Positions 26,882 through 35,033 are shown, counted from the first letter of the stretch. The stretch: 52,797 nt of DNA from Tyzzerella sp. (GCA_017416155.1 JAFQDE010000009.1:1-52797), one strand, 5' to 3'. Notes: a model not told the origin generated them from the sequence alone. Numbers and translations are program-made.

Positions 26882-27955
26882 TTACATCCTCCGAAACTTC
26901 ACTGTAAAAATACTTCCTTTACCAATTGTACTCTCTACGGTGATTTCTCCTTGCAAAATATCAACTACTCTCTTTACCAATGCAAGTCCCAATCCATTCC
27001 CTTGTGTTGCGTGGGAAGTATCTCCCTGGTAAAACTTTTCAAAGATGTGCGTTCCCACTTCAGATGACATTCCACACCCGGTATCTTTTACCTTGACTAT
27101 TGCATGATGTTCTGTCGCCTCTAAAACAAGCTTCACTTTACCACCATCTGGTGTAAACTTAAATGCATTTGAAAACAAATTGTTCCAAACGAGTGCCAAC
27201 AACTCACTGTCGGTATTTACTTTCACATCCTCGGCTATTTCTGTTTCAATTTCAATATTTTTATCTTCCCATGTATTCTCAAATTGAAGCAAACACTCAC
27301 AAAGTTGCTCACCCAAATCATATTCTTCTGCCTTTGGATATATCTGTTGCTTTTCCAATTTGTTTAGTTTTAAAATATTTGTCACCATATCTGCTAAACG
27401 GCGAGATGCACCTGTAATCCCCTTTGCATACTCTATCCTCTTTTCTTCAGACAAATTTGGCGTTTGTAATAATGTACCGTAATTCTGCATGACTGTAAGA
27501 GGTGTTTTCATTTCATGGGAAACATTCGCAATAAAATCCGTACGAAGAGTCTCCACACCTGCCAGTTCCTCCGCCATAGTATTAAAGCAATTGATAATTT
27601 CATTAAAATTCTCATCTACTCCCATCTTATTTACAGGCTTAATTCTGATGGCGAAATCTCCCTTTACAATCTTATATGCTGCATCTACAATATATTCTGT
27701 AATTTTCTCAGTAGTCATTTTCCTTCGCATCGCATCAATTACAGTAAACAAAATGCTAAGGAAAATAACATTGGCAAAAGTCAATTTCGCTGCTATGTTT
27801 AGATTTTCATTGGTCAAATGAATCTGTAATGTATCCGTCAGCACAGTAACAAATAGCAGCGTGGAACAGGTAACCAAAAATGCAACCAACAAGAAAAATA
27901 TTACATAATGGTATATTGCACGAAACAATTTATGCCCTAAGTCTTTATTTCTCAT
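26882..27955 (-). CDS. OmpR-class sensor histidine kinase
   Basis: A 357-residue kinase with two membrane helices (about 14-37 and 50-66) and almost no extracytoplasmic loop, a HAMP-like region, H-box SHEMKTPLTVM (His about 150), and ATPase boxes N (LVWNNLFSNAFKFTP), G1 (VKDTGCGM) and G2 (GNGLGLAL). The short sensor loop resembles intramembrane-sensing kinases tied to cell-envelope stress or peptide antibiotics. It overlaps the response regulator by four bases (ATGA). Confidence 0.92.
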   Translation of the reverse strand: MRNKDLGHKLFRAIYHYVIFFLLVAFLVTCSTLLFVTVLTDTLQIHLTNENLNIAAKLTFANVIFLSILFTVIDAMRRKMTTEKITEYIVDAAYKIVKGDFAIRIKPVNKMGVDENFNEIINCFNTMAEELAGVETLRTDFIANVSHEMKTPLTVMQNYGTLLQTPNLSEEKRIEYAKGITGASRRLADMVTNILKLNKLEKQQIYPKAEEYDLGEQLCECLLQFENTWEDKNIEIETEIAEDVKVNTDSELLALVWNNLFSNAFKFTPDGGKVKLVLEATEHHAIVKVKDTGCGMSSEVGTHIFEKFYQGDTSHATQGNGLGLALVKRVVDILQGEITVESTIGKGSIFTVKFRRM

Positions 27956-28623
27956 TTTATCACCACCTTATAACCGAGACCATGAACTGTGACAATTTCA
28001 AAATCCTCACATTTCGCCAGTTTGGAGCGAAGCTTTGTCATATATACATCTACTGCCCTAGGTGCTGTTTCCGTATCCACATCCCAAAATTCATCCATAA
28101 GTTGAGTTCTGGTAAATGTTTTCTTCGGGTAAGATAGTAATTTATATAAAATACTAAACTCTCTATTCGTCAACGCTATCTCATCATCGTTCAAATATGC
28201 GGTGTGTTCGTCTGCATCCATTATAAAATTTCCAATTTCCAATTTTCGGCTTGATGCAATCTTGGCCCTGCGGAGTAATGCCCCAATACGCAAGAATAAT
28301 TCATCAAGTTCAATTGGTTTTACCATATAATCATCCACTCCTATGCGAAAACCTCGTTGTTTTGACGCAATATCATCACGGGCTGTCATAAATAGGATTG
28401 GAATATCTGCATTCGTCTCCCGTACTTCTTTGACAAACGCAAAACCATCTGTGCCAGGCATCATAATATCCGTTACAATCAAATCAAACACCTGATCATA
28501 TAGTGTGTCAAATGCATCGTCTACATTCAGACAACCGGTTGCTTCATATCCATTTTGACTAAGAAACGAGCAAACCGTTCGATTCAGTTCTCTGTCATCT
28601 TCCACTACTAATATTTTGAACAT
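27952..28623 (-). CDS. OmpR/PhoB-family response regulator
   Basis: A 223-residue regulator with receiver (VVEDDREL; phosphoacceptor Asp in LIVTDIMMPG; VDDYMVKPI) and C-terminal winged helix (LTNREFSILYKLLSYPKKTFTRTQLM...VDVYMTKLRSKL). GGAGG before ATG 28623 gives MFKILVVEDD and removes eight residues of a longer frame. It is the first gene of a three-gene operon with kinase and membrane protein. Confidence 0.93.
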   Translation of the reverse strand: MFKILVVEDDRELNRTVCSFLSQNGYEATGCLNVDDAFDTLYDQVFDLIVTDIMMPGTDGFAFVKEVRETNADIPILFMTARDDIASKQRGFRIGVDDYMVKPIELDELFLRIGALLRRAKIASSRKLEIGNFIMDADEHTAYLNDDEIALTNREFSILYKLLSYPKKTFTRTQLMDEFWDVDTETAPRAVDVYMTKLRSKLAKCEDFEIVTVHGLGYKVVIK

Positions 28624-28676
28624 AGGAATCCCTCCATTACTTTTCATCTGTTATTTTATACTATAGTGGATAAATG

Positions 28677-28877
28677 TTAAAGTTTTGTTTCTGTTTTCTT
28701 GTTTGATGCAAGTCTTTCTTTTGCTTTCTCTACAGTTTCACCTTGCTTTGCAAAAAGAACTTCTACACATTTGTCGGTCACTTTGTTGAAACCTGATACG
28801 GCACCTTCTTCAATTTTTTTGTATCCTTCCACTACTTTTTCTGCAATCTTTTCGTTTACATCTGCTAATTTTTTCAT
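28677..28877 (-). CDS. small helical hypothetical protein
   Basis: A 66-residue highly charged protein, MKKLADVNEKIAEKVVEGYKK and so on, predicted to be one long amphipathic helix or coiled coil, ending in ERLASNKKTE. Similar short proteins are frequent in Lachnospiraceae but have no known function to me. The nearest purine-rich Shine-Dalgarno (GAGGAG) is about 14 bases from ATG 28877. It lies between the epimerase gene and the two-component operon on the same strand. Confidence 0.7.
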   Translation of the reverse strand: MKKLADVNEKIAEKVVEGYKKIEEGAVSGFNKVTDKCVEVLFAKQGETVEKAKERLASNKKTETKL

Positions 28878-28918
28878 GTTTTTCTCTTTCTCCTCTACAT
28901 TATATTTTAATAATTCTC

Positions 28919-29935
28919 TTAAATCAGCCCTTCTTCTCTAAGCCACTCCACTTCGTCGTGTATGGTTTCTTTATAAGAGCGTGTTGTGTAACCAAGTTCC
29001 TTTTGAGCCTTTGAATAATCAAATTCATTATTCCGGGCAAGATTATATACTGAAAAGGTTGTCATCATCGGTTTTTCGCCTGTCTTTTCAGCCTTCTTTT
29101 CTAAGGTTTTCGCTATCTTATCCGCCCACTCTAACGGGAGATAAAACTTGATTTTCTGGCACTGACATTCCTCATGAAGCATTTCACACATATCCTTCAA
29201 TGTGACTGTTTCATTTGCCAGAATATAGGCTTCGCCTATACGTCCCTTGTCCACTGCTGCGATGCATCCTGCTGCCAGATCACGCACATCGCAAAGGTTA
29301 AAGGAACCTTTCATGCCGATTGGCATTTCGCCTTTTATAATCTTAATTAAAGTACTTGTGGTTTCACCTACTGCATGGTCATTCGGTCCCAAAATACCGC
29401 TTGGATGTACAATGCATGCCTTTAAGCCCATGACCTTCACGGAATCCATAACCATCTGTGAAGCCTTTGCTTTTGATTGGCTGTATGCACCTACCACCTT
29501 TGTTGGGTCGTTTGGTTCAAATTTATCTACTTCTTTGATTTTCGTCCCCATCGGAAGTTCCGGTATTGCGCCCGTGCTGCTCACATAAACCATTTTTTCG
29601 CATTCCGAATGAGCCAAACATTTGGTAATAACATTTCTTGTTCCCGTTACATTTACTGCCATTAGTTTATCGCTATATGCAGGGTCTACCGTCACCATAC
29701 TTGCACAATGAATAATCACACTGGTATCTCCCTCCGGAACAGCAAAAAATGCTTCTAATGATACTTCATCGCAAAGGTCTCCAAGACAAATTTCTACATC
29801 CTTTGGAATGTATTTTACTGATTTATCATTTGGCAAAACCAAAGCACGTACCTTTTCACCTCTTTCTAAGAGTTGTCTACATATGTTACTGCCTAAAAAT
29901 CCGGCTGCTCCTGTTACTAAATAAATTCTGCTCAT
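28919..29935 (-). CDS. NAD-dependent epimerase/dehydratase family protein
   Basis: A 338-residue extended SDR. The N-terminal VTGAAGFLGSNICRQLLERG binds the dinucleotide; a catalytic Ser lies in YVSSTGAIPE and the Y-x-x-x-K pair in AYSQSKAKA. The layout resembles dihydroflavonol-4-reductase-like bacterial enzymes; substrate unknown. GGGAG ten bases before ATG 29935 supports MSRIYLVTG; a longer frame begins 13 codons earlier. Confidence 0.87.
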   Translation of the reverse strand: MSRIYLVTGAAGFLGSNICRQLLERGEKVRALVLPNDKSVKYIPKDVEICLGDLCDEVSLEAFFAVPEGDTSVIIHCASMVTVDPAYSDKLMAVNVTGTRNVITKCLAHSECEKMVYVSSTGAIPELPMGTKIKEVDKFEPNDPTKVVGAYSQSKAKASQMVMDSVKVMGLKACIVHPSGILGPNDHAVGETTSTLIKIIKGEMPIGMKGSFNLCDVRDLAAGCIAAVDKGRIGEAYILANETVTLKDMCEMLHEECQCQKIKFYLPLEWADKIAKTLEKKAEKTGEKPMMTTFSVYNLARNNEFDYSKAQKELGYTTRSYKETIHDEVEWLREEGLI

Positions 29936-30056
29936 ACTATTTTGCTCCCTTTCATTTTTTAAGTTAAACATCATCTATATGACCTGTACAATGATGATAA
30001 TATTGGATTGATGTTTGCGAAATGTTCAAAAATTGTTTCTGAAATGTTAAAATTAA

Positions 30057-30089
30057 AAATCCCCCTACGAATCTTTCGTAAGGAGATTT
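30057..30089 (-). terminator. terminator overlapping the end of the XRE gene
   Basis: AAATC...TACGAA (30057-30071) pairs with TTCGTA...GATTT (30075-30089); TTTTTAATTTT follows on the minus strand. The stop codon of the XRE gene lies inside the stem. The core resembles the terminators at 22773 and 33653. Confidence 0.75.
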
Positions 30090-30688
30090 CTTCTTAAAAC
30101 CAACAAACCTTTTATTACTAATAACAAAAACACTACAATTACTGCATATGTCTCTCTTGTCATCGCTAAAAATAATACGCTTAAAACACTAATCACCATC
30201 GATACACCTGTCATTATGTTATTACATCTTACAATTCCGAATTTCGTTAACAACAGTTTAGTAATTCCTGCAACAATAAGTGTAATAATCATAATCCAGT
30301 ATAATAAACGGTTCAACATTGTTATCTGTGTATATGCAAATAAATTTACCGACTCAACAAAACCGCTCACCTTGTTCGGATAAAGCGGTAAGATAATTAA
30401 AATAAAAGAGCATATATCCATTAATCCCAATAATGAATCACATACGCTTCGTAAATTTGCTTTGTTTTCTTTTTCTGCAATGAAAAGCAACTTTTCACTC
30501 GATAACAAATTATCGATTGTTACCGAAAAATAATTTGATATTTCCTTTAATGAATCAATACTTGGGTATCCTCGTCCCGATTCCCATTTCGATATAGCAG
30601 TTCTGGATACATATAAGGCTTCTGCCAACTCTTCCTGTGTAATTCCTCTATTTTTTCGCAACTCCTGAAGTTTTTCATGAAATTCCAT
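30065..30688 (-). CDS. XRE-family regulator with membrane domain
   Basis: A 207-residue protein: residues 1-65 are a classic XRE helix-turn-helix (LRKNRGITQEELAEALYVSRTAISKWESGRGYPSI), followed by a linker and four predicted membrane helices (about 88-105, 123-145, 155-172, 178-195). Such membrane-anchored XRE proteins are known in Firmicutes; the signal is unknown. AGGAGG precedes ATG 30688. It follows the PAP2 gene by 11 bases, so the two form an operon. Confidence 0.87.
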   Translation of the reverse strand: MEFHEKLQELRKNRGITQEELAEALYVSRTAISKWESGRGYPSIDSLKEISNYFSVTIDNLLSSEKLLFIAEKENKANLRSVCDSLLGLMDICSFILIILPLYPNKVSGFVESVNLFAYTQITMLNRLLYWIMIITLIVAGITKLLLTKFGIVRCNNIMTGVSMVISVLSVLFLAMTRETYAVIVVFLLLVIKGLLVLRRNLLTKDS

Positions 30689-30699
30689 AACAGAACCTC

Positions 30700-31365
30700 C
30701 TATCTAATTTTTCCCTTATAACATAATAAAACAACTGCTTTATAGATGCAAAATAATCCCGCACTAAGCATAAGCGAACCTACAATGTCCGCAAGCCAAT
30801 GAACTCCGGAAATCAGTCTTCCCAATACCATAAAGATAGAAAAACAAATAACAAAGACTTTTATAAATCTTTTAACAGTTGCATGTTCCATCCTTCGATT
30901 CATCTGTTCATCAAGTGTTGGCATTACACAAAGTACAAGAAGCGTAGTGGATGATGGATAGGAAGCCTCTAAAGCCCCTTCAATGAGTATTGGTCTGTAA
31001 TTGATAGGTGACATTTCAAAAATAAGGTAGCCACCTATCACTATCAAGTAATATATCCCCAAGAAAATAATGTCATAATCCACTTTGAGAAGACCTCTTC
31101 TTTTAATCAATTGAACAAATCCAACACATCCAAATATCATACAGATAAATATAGGAACAAGTCCTAGCCAGTCTGTGAGATGATAAATTTCCATATGCAC
31201 ACCTGTCAATTTATGAAACCAACCGTTAATCGTTGCAAAACCTATATCCGTTCCCTTTACTCCAAGCGGTTGCACATCCACCTTCTGAATCAATAACGTC
31301 CAAATAACAAAGGCTACAATAAATGTACTTCCTAAAAATAATAATTTTTTTCCATTTCCTTTCAT
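30700..31365 (-). CDS. PAP2-family membrane phosphatase
   Basis: A 221-residue membrane protein with about six helices. The acid-phosphatase signature is present in modified form: RP in NYRPILIEGALEA, PSST in place of PSGH, and GRLISGVHWLADIVGS for the SR-x5-H-x3-D motif. Likely substrate is a lipid phosphate such as undecaprenyl pyrophosphate (inference). AAAGGA precedes ATG 31365. It is upstream of the membrane XRE regulator in the same operon. Confidence 0.85.
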   Translation of the reverse strand: MKGNGKKLLFLGSTFIVAFVIWTLLIQKVDVQPLGVKGTDIGFATINGWFHKLTGVHMEIYHLTDWLGLVPIFICMIFGCVGFVQLIKRRGLLKVDYDIIFLGIYYLIVIGGYLIFEMSPINYRPILIEGALEASYPSSTTLLVLCVMPTLDEQMNRRMEHATVKRFIKVFVICFSIFMVLGRLISGVHWLADIVGSLMLSAGLFCIYKAVVLLCYKGKIR

Positions 31366-31440
31366 TATTCATTGTCCTTTCTCTTTCAAGTTTTGCCCGT
31401 CGGCTAATTTAAAAGTAGCAAAAGACAGCCAGAATATAAA

Positions 31441-31498
31441 GAAACGCAGTGTCACATGCGTGATACGATTCGTATCATGTTCGAAAACACTGCGTTTC
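31441..31498 (-). terminator. long nested hairpin after the MerR gene
   Basis: A perfect 12-bp stem GAAACGCAGTGT (31441-31452) and ACACTGCGTTTC (31487-31498) encloses a second palindrome TGATACGA/TCGTATCA (31461-31468, 31470-31477). TTTATATT follows on the minus strand. It probably terminates the MerR transcript but is more elaborate than needed. Confidence 0.65.
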
Positions 31499-31522
31499 AT
31501 CTGTTCACCTATAGATTGGAAT

Positions 31523-32251
31523 TTACTTGCGGCAATAGACTTCAATTGCTTCACAGATAAACGCCGCTGTACCACTAGCGTGCTTGTCTATATTGTTCTT
31601 GAAGCGTTCATCTGCAATATACATTTGACCAAGACCCATTAAAATCTCGTTCGTACAAAGATAGTAATTCTCGGTGATATGGTTCTGCAGCATTTTCACA
31701 AGGTTTTGTGCTTCGACGGAATCAGGCCTTTCGCCTTTTCTCATGCAAAATGCAAACTCTGCCATGATGTGATCCATTCCCTCTGCGAGGTCATTCCACT
31801 TCTGTTTCGAATAATGCTTGGTCTTTTCTGCATGTTGTCTGTATGCGTCAGTTTTGCCCCATTTTTCTTGAGCCTCCACCTTATATTTTTCAAATTCGCT
31901 GTTATCAAATGCACTCATAACATTTGCTCCTTTCATCGCATCATCAATGGAAGAAATCAATCTCTCTAATCGCTCTTTTTTAAGTGTAAGCAGTATCTTT
32001 TGCTCCTCCAATGATTTTCTTGCGTCATAATTTGGGGATGATAAAATCTCACCGATGCTTTTAAGAGAAAAATCAAGTTCACGGTAGAAGAGAATCCCTT
32101 GCATACGAAGAAGAGAATTTTCATCATAATAACGATAGCCTGTAGTTCTGTCAACAAAGGCCGGAGTTAACAATCCTATTTCATCGTAGTAATGAAGTGT
32201 GCGCACACTTACGCCCGTATATTTGGCAAATTCCTTAATCAGCATTTTCAT
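31523..32251 (-). CDS. MerR-family regulator with TipAS-type ligand domain
   Basis: A 242-residue regulator. The N-terminal MerR winged helix (MLIKEFAKYTGVSVRTLHYYDEIGLLTPAFVDRTTGYRYY) is followed by the dimerisation coiled coil to about residue 110, then an all-helical TipAS domain (WNDLAEGMDHIMAEFAFCMRKG...MYIADERFKNNIDKHASGTAAFICEAIEVY), which in relatives binds peptide antibiotics or drugs. GAGGTG precedes ATG 32251. No drug pump is adjacent, so the target is unknown. Confidence 0.9.
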   Translation of the reverse strand: MKMLIKEFAKYTGVSVRTLHYYDEIGLLTPAFVDRTTGYRYYDENSLLRMQGILFYRELDFSLKSIGEILSSPNYDARKSLEEQKILLTLKKERLERLISSIDDAMKGANVMSAFDNSEFEKYKVEAQEKWGKTDAYRQHAEKTKHYSKQKWNDLAEGMDHIMAEFAFCMRKGERPDSVEAQNLVKMLQNHITENYYLCTNEILMGLGQMYIADERFKNNIDKHASGTAAFICEAIEVYCRK

Positions 32252-32359
32252 TTTTTATCACCTCACAAAACGGAGTATACACTATGACGGAACGTAAGAG
32301 TCAATAGTCTTTTGAAAAATATTGGTTAGTGTTAGATAAATTCTAATTTTTATGTCTCA

Positions 32360-33019
32360 CTACTGCATCATTTCAATCCATTTCTTCGACCACACAAACA
32401 AGTTTTCCGACATTTCAGAAAAATCAATCATCCCTCCCGCTTTTAAATCCAAAAAGCTATCGACAATAATCTGTTCATCCGGAGAAACAACTTGAAGCAA
32501 ATCTTTTTGATGGCCGAAATAGTTTCCTGTTTGTTTGAAGGCTATTGCCTGCACAACAAAAGATGCTGATTTATATAATCCCCTCAAAATGTCTTCACTT
32601 TTTTCATACAGCATGTTGTGAACACATCCGTGGAATATGTTACAAACACCTGTTTTTATTGCTCTGTAAATTGCTGTATCGTCAATTAAAGGCAACAATT
32701 CATCAAGGCTTCCCTTTATCGGCTTTGTGTCATAGTAAAACTGAAAAAGGTCTGAAGGCTCCCAGTTCAAAATTTCCTTTTTCCCTGAAAGGAAACCACA
32801 AATCAATTCCCTGTGAGACATGGTATCCAGCATGTCATGATAAGTTTGAATGTCCATAGCAGACAATTCATCCAGGATTACAACAATGTCAATATCGCTG
32901 GTTTCTGTTGCCTCACCACGAGCATAACTACCTTGCAAGCCAACAAACCACACACGGTTTTTAAATTCATAACTTAACTTTAGTAAAAAGTCATTCATCC
33001 AAGTAGTAATATCTATCAT
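32360..33019 (-). CDS. nucleotidyltransferase-domain protein
   Basis: A 219-residue protein with a pol beta-like nucleotidyltransferase core: GLQGSYARGEATETSDIDIVVIL supplies the GS-x10-DxD active site, and a third acidic residue is expected downstream. The C-terminal half is helical, resembling the kanamycin-nucleotidyltransferase group. Substrate unknown; drug or metabolite modification is possible. GAGGTG before ATG 33019 gives MIDITTWMNDF rather than a start 33 codons upstream. Confidence 0.8.
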   Translation of the reverse strand: MIDITTWMNDFLLKLSYEFKNRVWFVGLQGSYARGEATETSDIDIVVILDELSAMDIQTYHDMLDTMSHRELICGFLSGKKEILNWEPSDLFQFYYDTKPIKGSLDELLPLIDDTAIYRAIKTGVCNIFHGCVHNMLYEKSEDILRGLYKSASFVVQAIAFKQTGNYFGHQKDLLQVVSPDEQIIVDSFLDLKAGGMIDFSEMSENLFVWSKKWIEMMQ

Positions 33020-33077
33020 CTTAATCACCTCGTTATATTCAAGTTTTCTAGCAATTTTACAAATCGAATTTTGCTTG

Positions 33078-33584
33078 TTAAAAGGTTTCTCTACCCAGTC
33101 TTGTATAATATACCTCATTGATTGCTGACACCGTTGCCAAGGAACACACTATCACAGAACTATACATTGGTTCAATAAAACTGAGTGTCAACGGAAAAAG
33201 AAACAGAAAAAATCCCGTGACTTTATTCAAAATGGTATGTATAGATACCAACTTTTTGTTACAAATCAATCCCCAAACAACATTCCCTATTTTGATGGTT
33301 GCTATAACAACAATCCAAATCCATAACCAAGTAGGAAATTGTATTAGTGGTAGAATTTTCACAAAACACACTGCTACAAATACAATGTCTGCAACAGTAT
33401 CTAATCTTGCTCCCCTTTCACTAGCAGACATTGTTTTCCTTGCAATTGTTCCGTCTACCATATCCGTAATTCCACCAAACAGATACATAATATAAAAAGC
33501 GATGGAAAAGACCGGAGAGAACAACAAACAAATACTACATAAAATTCGGCTGCTTGTTATTATGTTTGCAATCTGCTTTCTCAT
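33078..33584 (-). CDS. CDP-alcohol phosphatidyltransferase family protein
   Basis: A 168-residue membrane protein with the full signature D-G-x2-A-R-x8-G-x3-D-x3-D at about residues 40-63 (MVDGTIARK...GARLDTVAD) and four or five helices. It transfers a phosphatidyl group from CDP-diacylglycerol to an alcohol; short members include phosphatidylglycerophosphate synthase-like enzymes, but the acceptor cannot be read. AGGTG six bases before ATG 33584 (MRKQIANIITSSR) is preferred to upstream starts. Confidence 0.85.
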   Translation of the reverse strand: MRKQIANIITSSRILCSICLLFSPVFSIAFYIMYLFGGITDMVDGTIARKTMSASERGARLDTVADIVFVAVCFVKILPLIQFPTWLWIWIVVIATIKIGNVVWGLICNKKLVSIHTILNKVTGFFLFLFPLTLSFIEPMYSSVIVCSLATVSAINEVYYTRLGRETF

Positions 33585-33619
33585 CTGTTCACCTACAAAT
33601 TCAATTTTGTCTACATCCA

Positions 33620-33775
33620 TTATACCACACACCACTCCCACCACAACACAAAAATCCCCCTACGAATTATTTGTAGAGGGATTCCTTCTTAAGCCTAATG
33701 AAGTCCTTTTACAGTCTTTCCAGTGTACTGCTTATCAGCAATAGCGGCTTGGTCTGTTGTAGACCAAGGGATATA
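33620..33775 (+). repeat. copy B of an interspersed element, upstream of the holin-like toxin
   Basis: It shares three blocks with 22738-22930: TATACCACA...CCACAACA, the terminator core AAAATCCC...GGGATTCCTTCTTAAG, and TTGTAGACCAAGGGATATACAC. The last block forms a hairpin, CTTGGTCT/AGACCAAG around GTTGT. The 3' end lies about 80 bases before the toxin promoter. With the two loci below, this accounts for the gap from 33585 to 33974. Confidence 0.5.
33653..33683 (-). terminator. terminator in element copy B
   Basis: AATCCC and CTAC (33653-33663) pair with GTAG and GGGATT (33673-33683); TTTTTGTGTTG follows on the minus strand. No minus-strand gene ends here, so an untranslated minus-strand RNA from the toxin region may be what it ends. 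Confidence 0.6.
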
Positions 33776-33834
33776 CACCGTGTGTTACTGTTTCTGTATT
33801 TTTAGTCACATTTCACAAAAATATCTTTAGTACT

Positions 33835-33862
33835 TTTAAGACTAAACTTTATGTGCTACAAT
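33835..33862 (+). promoter_or_regulatory. promoter for the holin-like toxin
   Basis: TACAAT (33857-33862) is a good -10; the -35 (TTTAAG, 33835-33840, 16-base spacer) is weak. The transcript would start near 33870, at the 5' arm of the long inverted repeat. Confidence 0.5.
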
Positions 33863-33974
33863 GTCCTTCCAAGGCTACCATATACGGTAGGCGGTTAGTC
33901 CTTCTCCTGGGGGACTGTGACCTCCGTTTACATAGAAATCCAGCAATGAAAATCTAGGAAAGGAGGACATACTT

Positions 33975-34067
33975 ATGACGGATTATGAAGTTTTATCATT
34001 GGCCTTAATGATACATGGTATCATTACCTCCTTGTTAATAGCCTTTATAAATCAATCAAAAAAGTAA
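33975..34067 (+). CDS. putative holin-like type I toxin, 30 residues
   Basis: The peptide reads MTDYEVLSLALMIHGIITSL then LIAFINQSKK. The M-T-x-Y-E-x-L-S-L start, one membrane helix at about 7-25 and a lysine tail are hallmarks of the putative holin-like toxin family (Hol_Tox), type I toxins related to TxpA-class peptides. AGGAGG lies eight bases before ATG 33975. A perfect terminator begins at the stop. The leader (9 plus 7 perfect pairs) is complementary to sequence downstream of that terminator. It is too short for usual gene callers. Toxicity is inferred from the family. Confidence 0.8.
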   Translation: MTDYEVLSLALMIHGIITSLLIAFINQSKK

Positions 34068-34096
34068 TCGCCAGCCTGACAAACTACGATTACTTT
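34061..34096 (+). terminator. toxin gene terminator
   Basis: AAAGTAATCG (34061-34070) pairs with CGATTACTTT (34087-34096), 16-base loop containing AGCCTGAC, followed by CTTTG. The stop codon is in the stem. The loop sequence is typical of these toxin loci. Confidence 0.8.
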
Positions 34097-34118
34097 CTTT
34101 GAGTAAATATTTAGTTTA

Positions 34119-34143
34119 GGGCTAACCGTCTATCGGTAGCCTT
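34119..34143 (-). ncRNA. likely antisense/antitoxin RNA segment
   Basis: GGGCTAACCG and GGTAGCCTT in this segment are complementary to GGTTAGTCC and AAGGCTACC at 33871-33901 in the toxin leader. The match could be the interacting part of an antitoxin RNA or a long-range fold of a read-through toxin mRNA. No firm promoter boundary is set; TTGACA-like and TATAAT-like elements were not securely found to the right. Confidence 0.35.
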
Positions 34144-34253
34144 GTTGTCACTTATAGTATAGGTTATGCTTGTAATATTGTCAATAATAACAAGAATATT
34201 CCGATTTGAAATTTGTGACTAGCTCAATCTAAAGCTTACGTCTTATTCAATAA

Positions 34254-34925
34254 TTATCCGAACAGTAACTTTGCTGTTTCTTCTAATTCTTTACGGTCTT
34301 TGGTATCATCATAACATTTTTGTTTACCATCAATCCCTTTAACAACACTAATAGAAAATAATCCATCTCTATTGCAATAGAAAAGAATCTTTTTCACTCC
34401 ATTCACCTTTACCCTTGCTTCCGGATTCCCTTCTGGATACAATTTTACCATCTGAAGTTTATCAGGTGACAATGCCGCTATAAAAGAAATATAATGCTGT
34501 TTCGTCATATCATGCTCAATACGAACATAATATTCATCTTCAACTCTTTCAATAAAGATTTTATGATTCTCATCTGTTTCTTCTGTCTGACATGGTGTAA
34601 GAATTATACCATGACATTGAATAACAGCCTCACCCATGCTATGAATACTATTCCCGCAAACTGGACACACATAAAATTTTGAACGCATCACATTGGCTGA
34701 AACATTTACATTGTTAATAGCATTCCCTGAAATCAGTTCTGTAACTGATATACCAAAAGTCTTTGCTATTGGTTCAAGTAAAGAAATATCTGGATATCCC
34801 TTTGCCGTCTCCCACTTAGAAATTGTTTTATCTGAAACATTTAGTTTTTTAGCGAGTTCAGCCTGGGTAAAATGATATTTTTCCCGCAATTCTTTGATAA
34901 CTGCCCCTGTTACATATTGGTTCAT
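34254..34925 (-). CDS. XRE regulator fused to a desulfoferrodoxin-like domain
   Basis: A 223-residue protein. Residues 7-65 are an XRE helix-turn-helix (FTQAELAKKLNVSDKTISKWETAKGYPDI). Residues 84-112 resemble the desulforedoxin centre (FYVCPVCGN...QCHG: C87, C90, C104, with His105 in place of the fourth Cys). Residues 118-192 resemble superoxide reductase (NHK, EHDMTKQHYISFI, FYCNRDGLF: H121, H138, H144, C184), but the last His ligand is Asp187. Likely an iron- or redox-sensing regulator (inference). AGGAGG precedes ATG 34925. Monocistronic. Confidence 0.85.
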   Translation of the reverse strand: MNQYVTGAVIKELREKYHFTQAELAKKLNVSDKTISKWETAKGYPDISLLEPIAKTFGISVTELISGNAINNVNVSANVMRSKFYVCPVCGNSIHSMGEAVIQCHGIILTPCQTEETDENHKIFIERVEDEYYVRIEHDMTKQHYISFIAALSPDKLQMVKLYPEGNPEARVKVNGVKKILFYCNRDGLFSISVVKGIDGKQKCYDDTKDRKELEETAKLLFG

Positions 34926-35033
34926 TCTCGTTTACCTCCTATAAAAATATAATAAACTTAGAAAGAACTATTTACTACCTACGCAAAGTAGAGATATAAA
35001 TTGGAATTGATCCAAATCCACTATACCACATAT

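Noticed and set aside
31369-31575. Minus-strand frame of 68 codons
   Set aside because: It runs through the MerR terminator hairpin and the end of the MerR gene and has no start signal.
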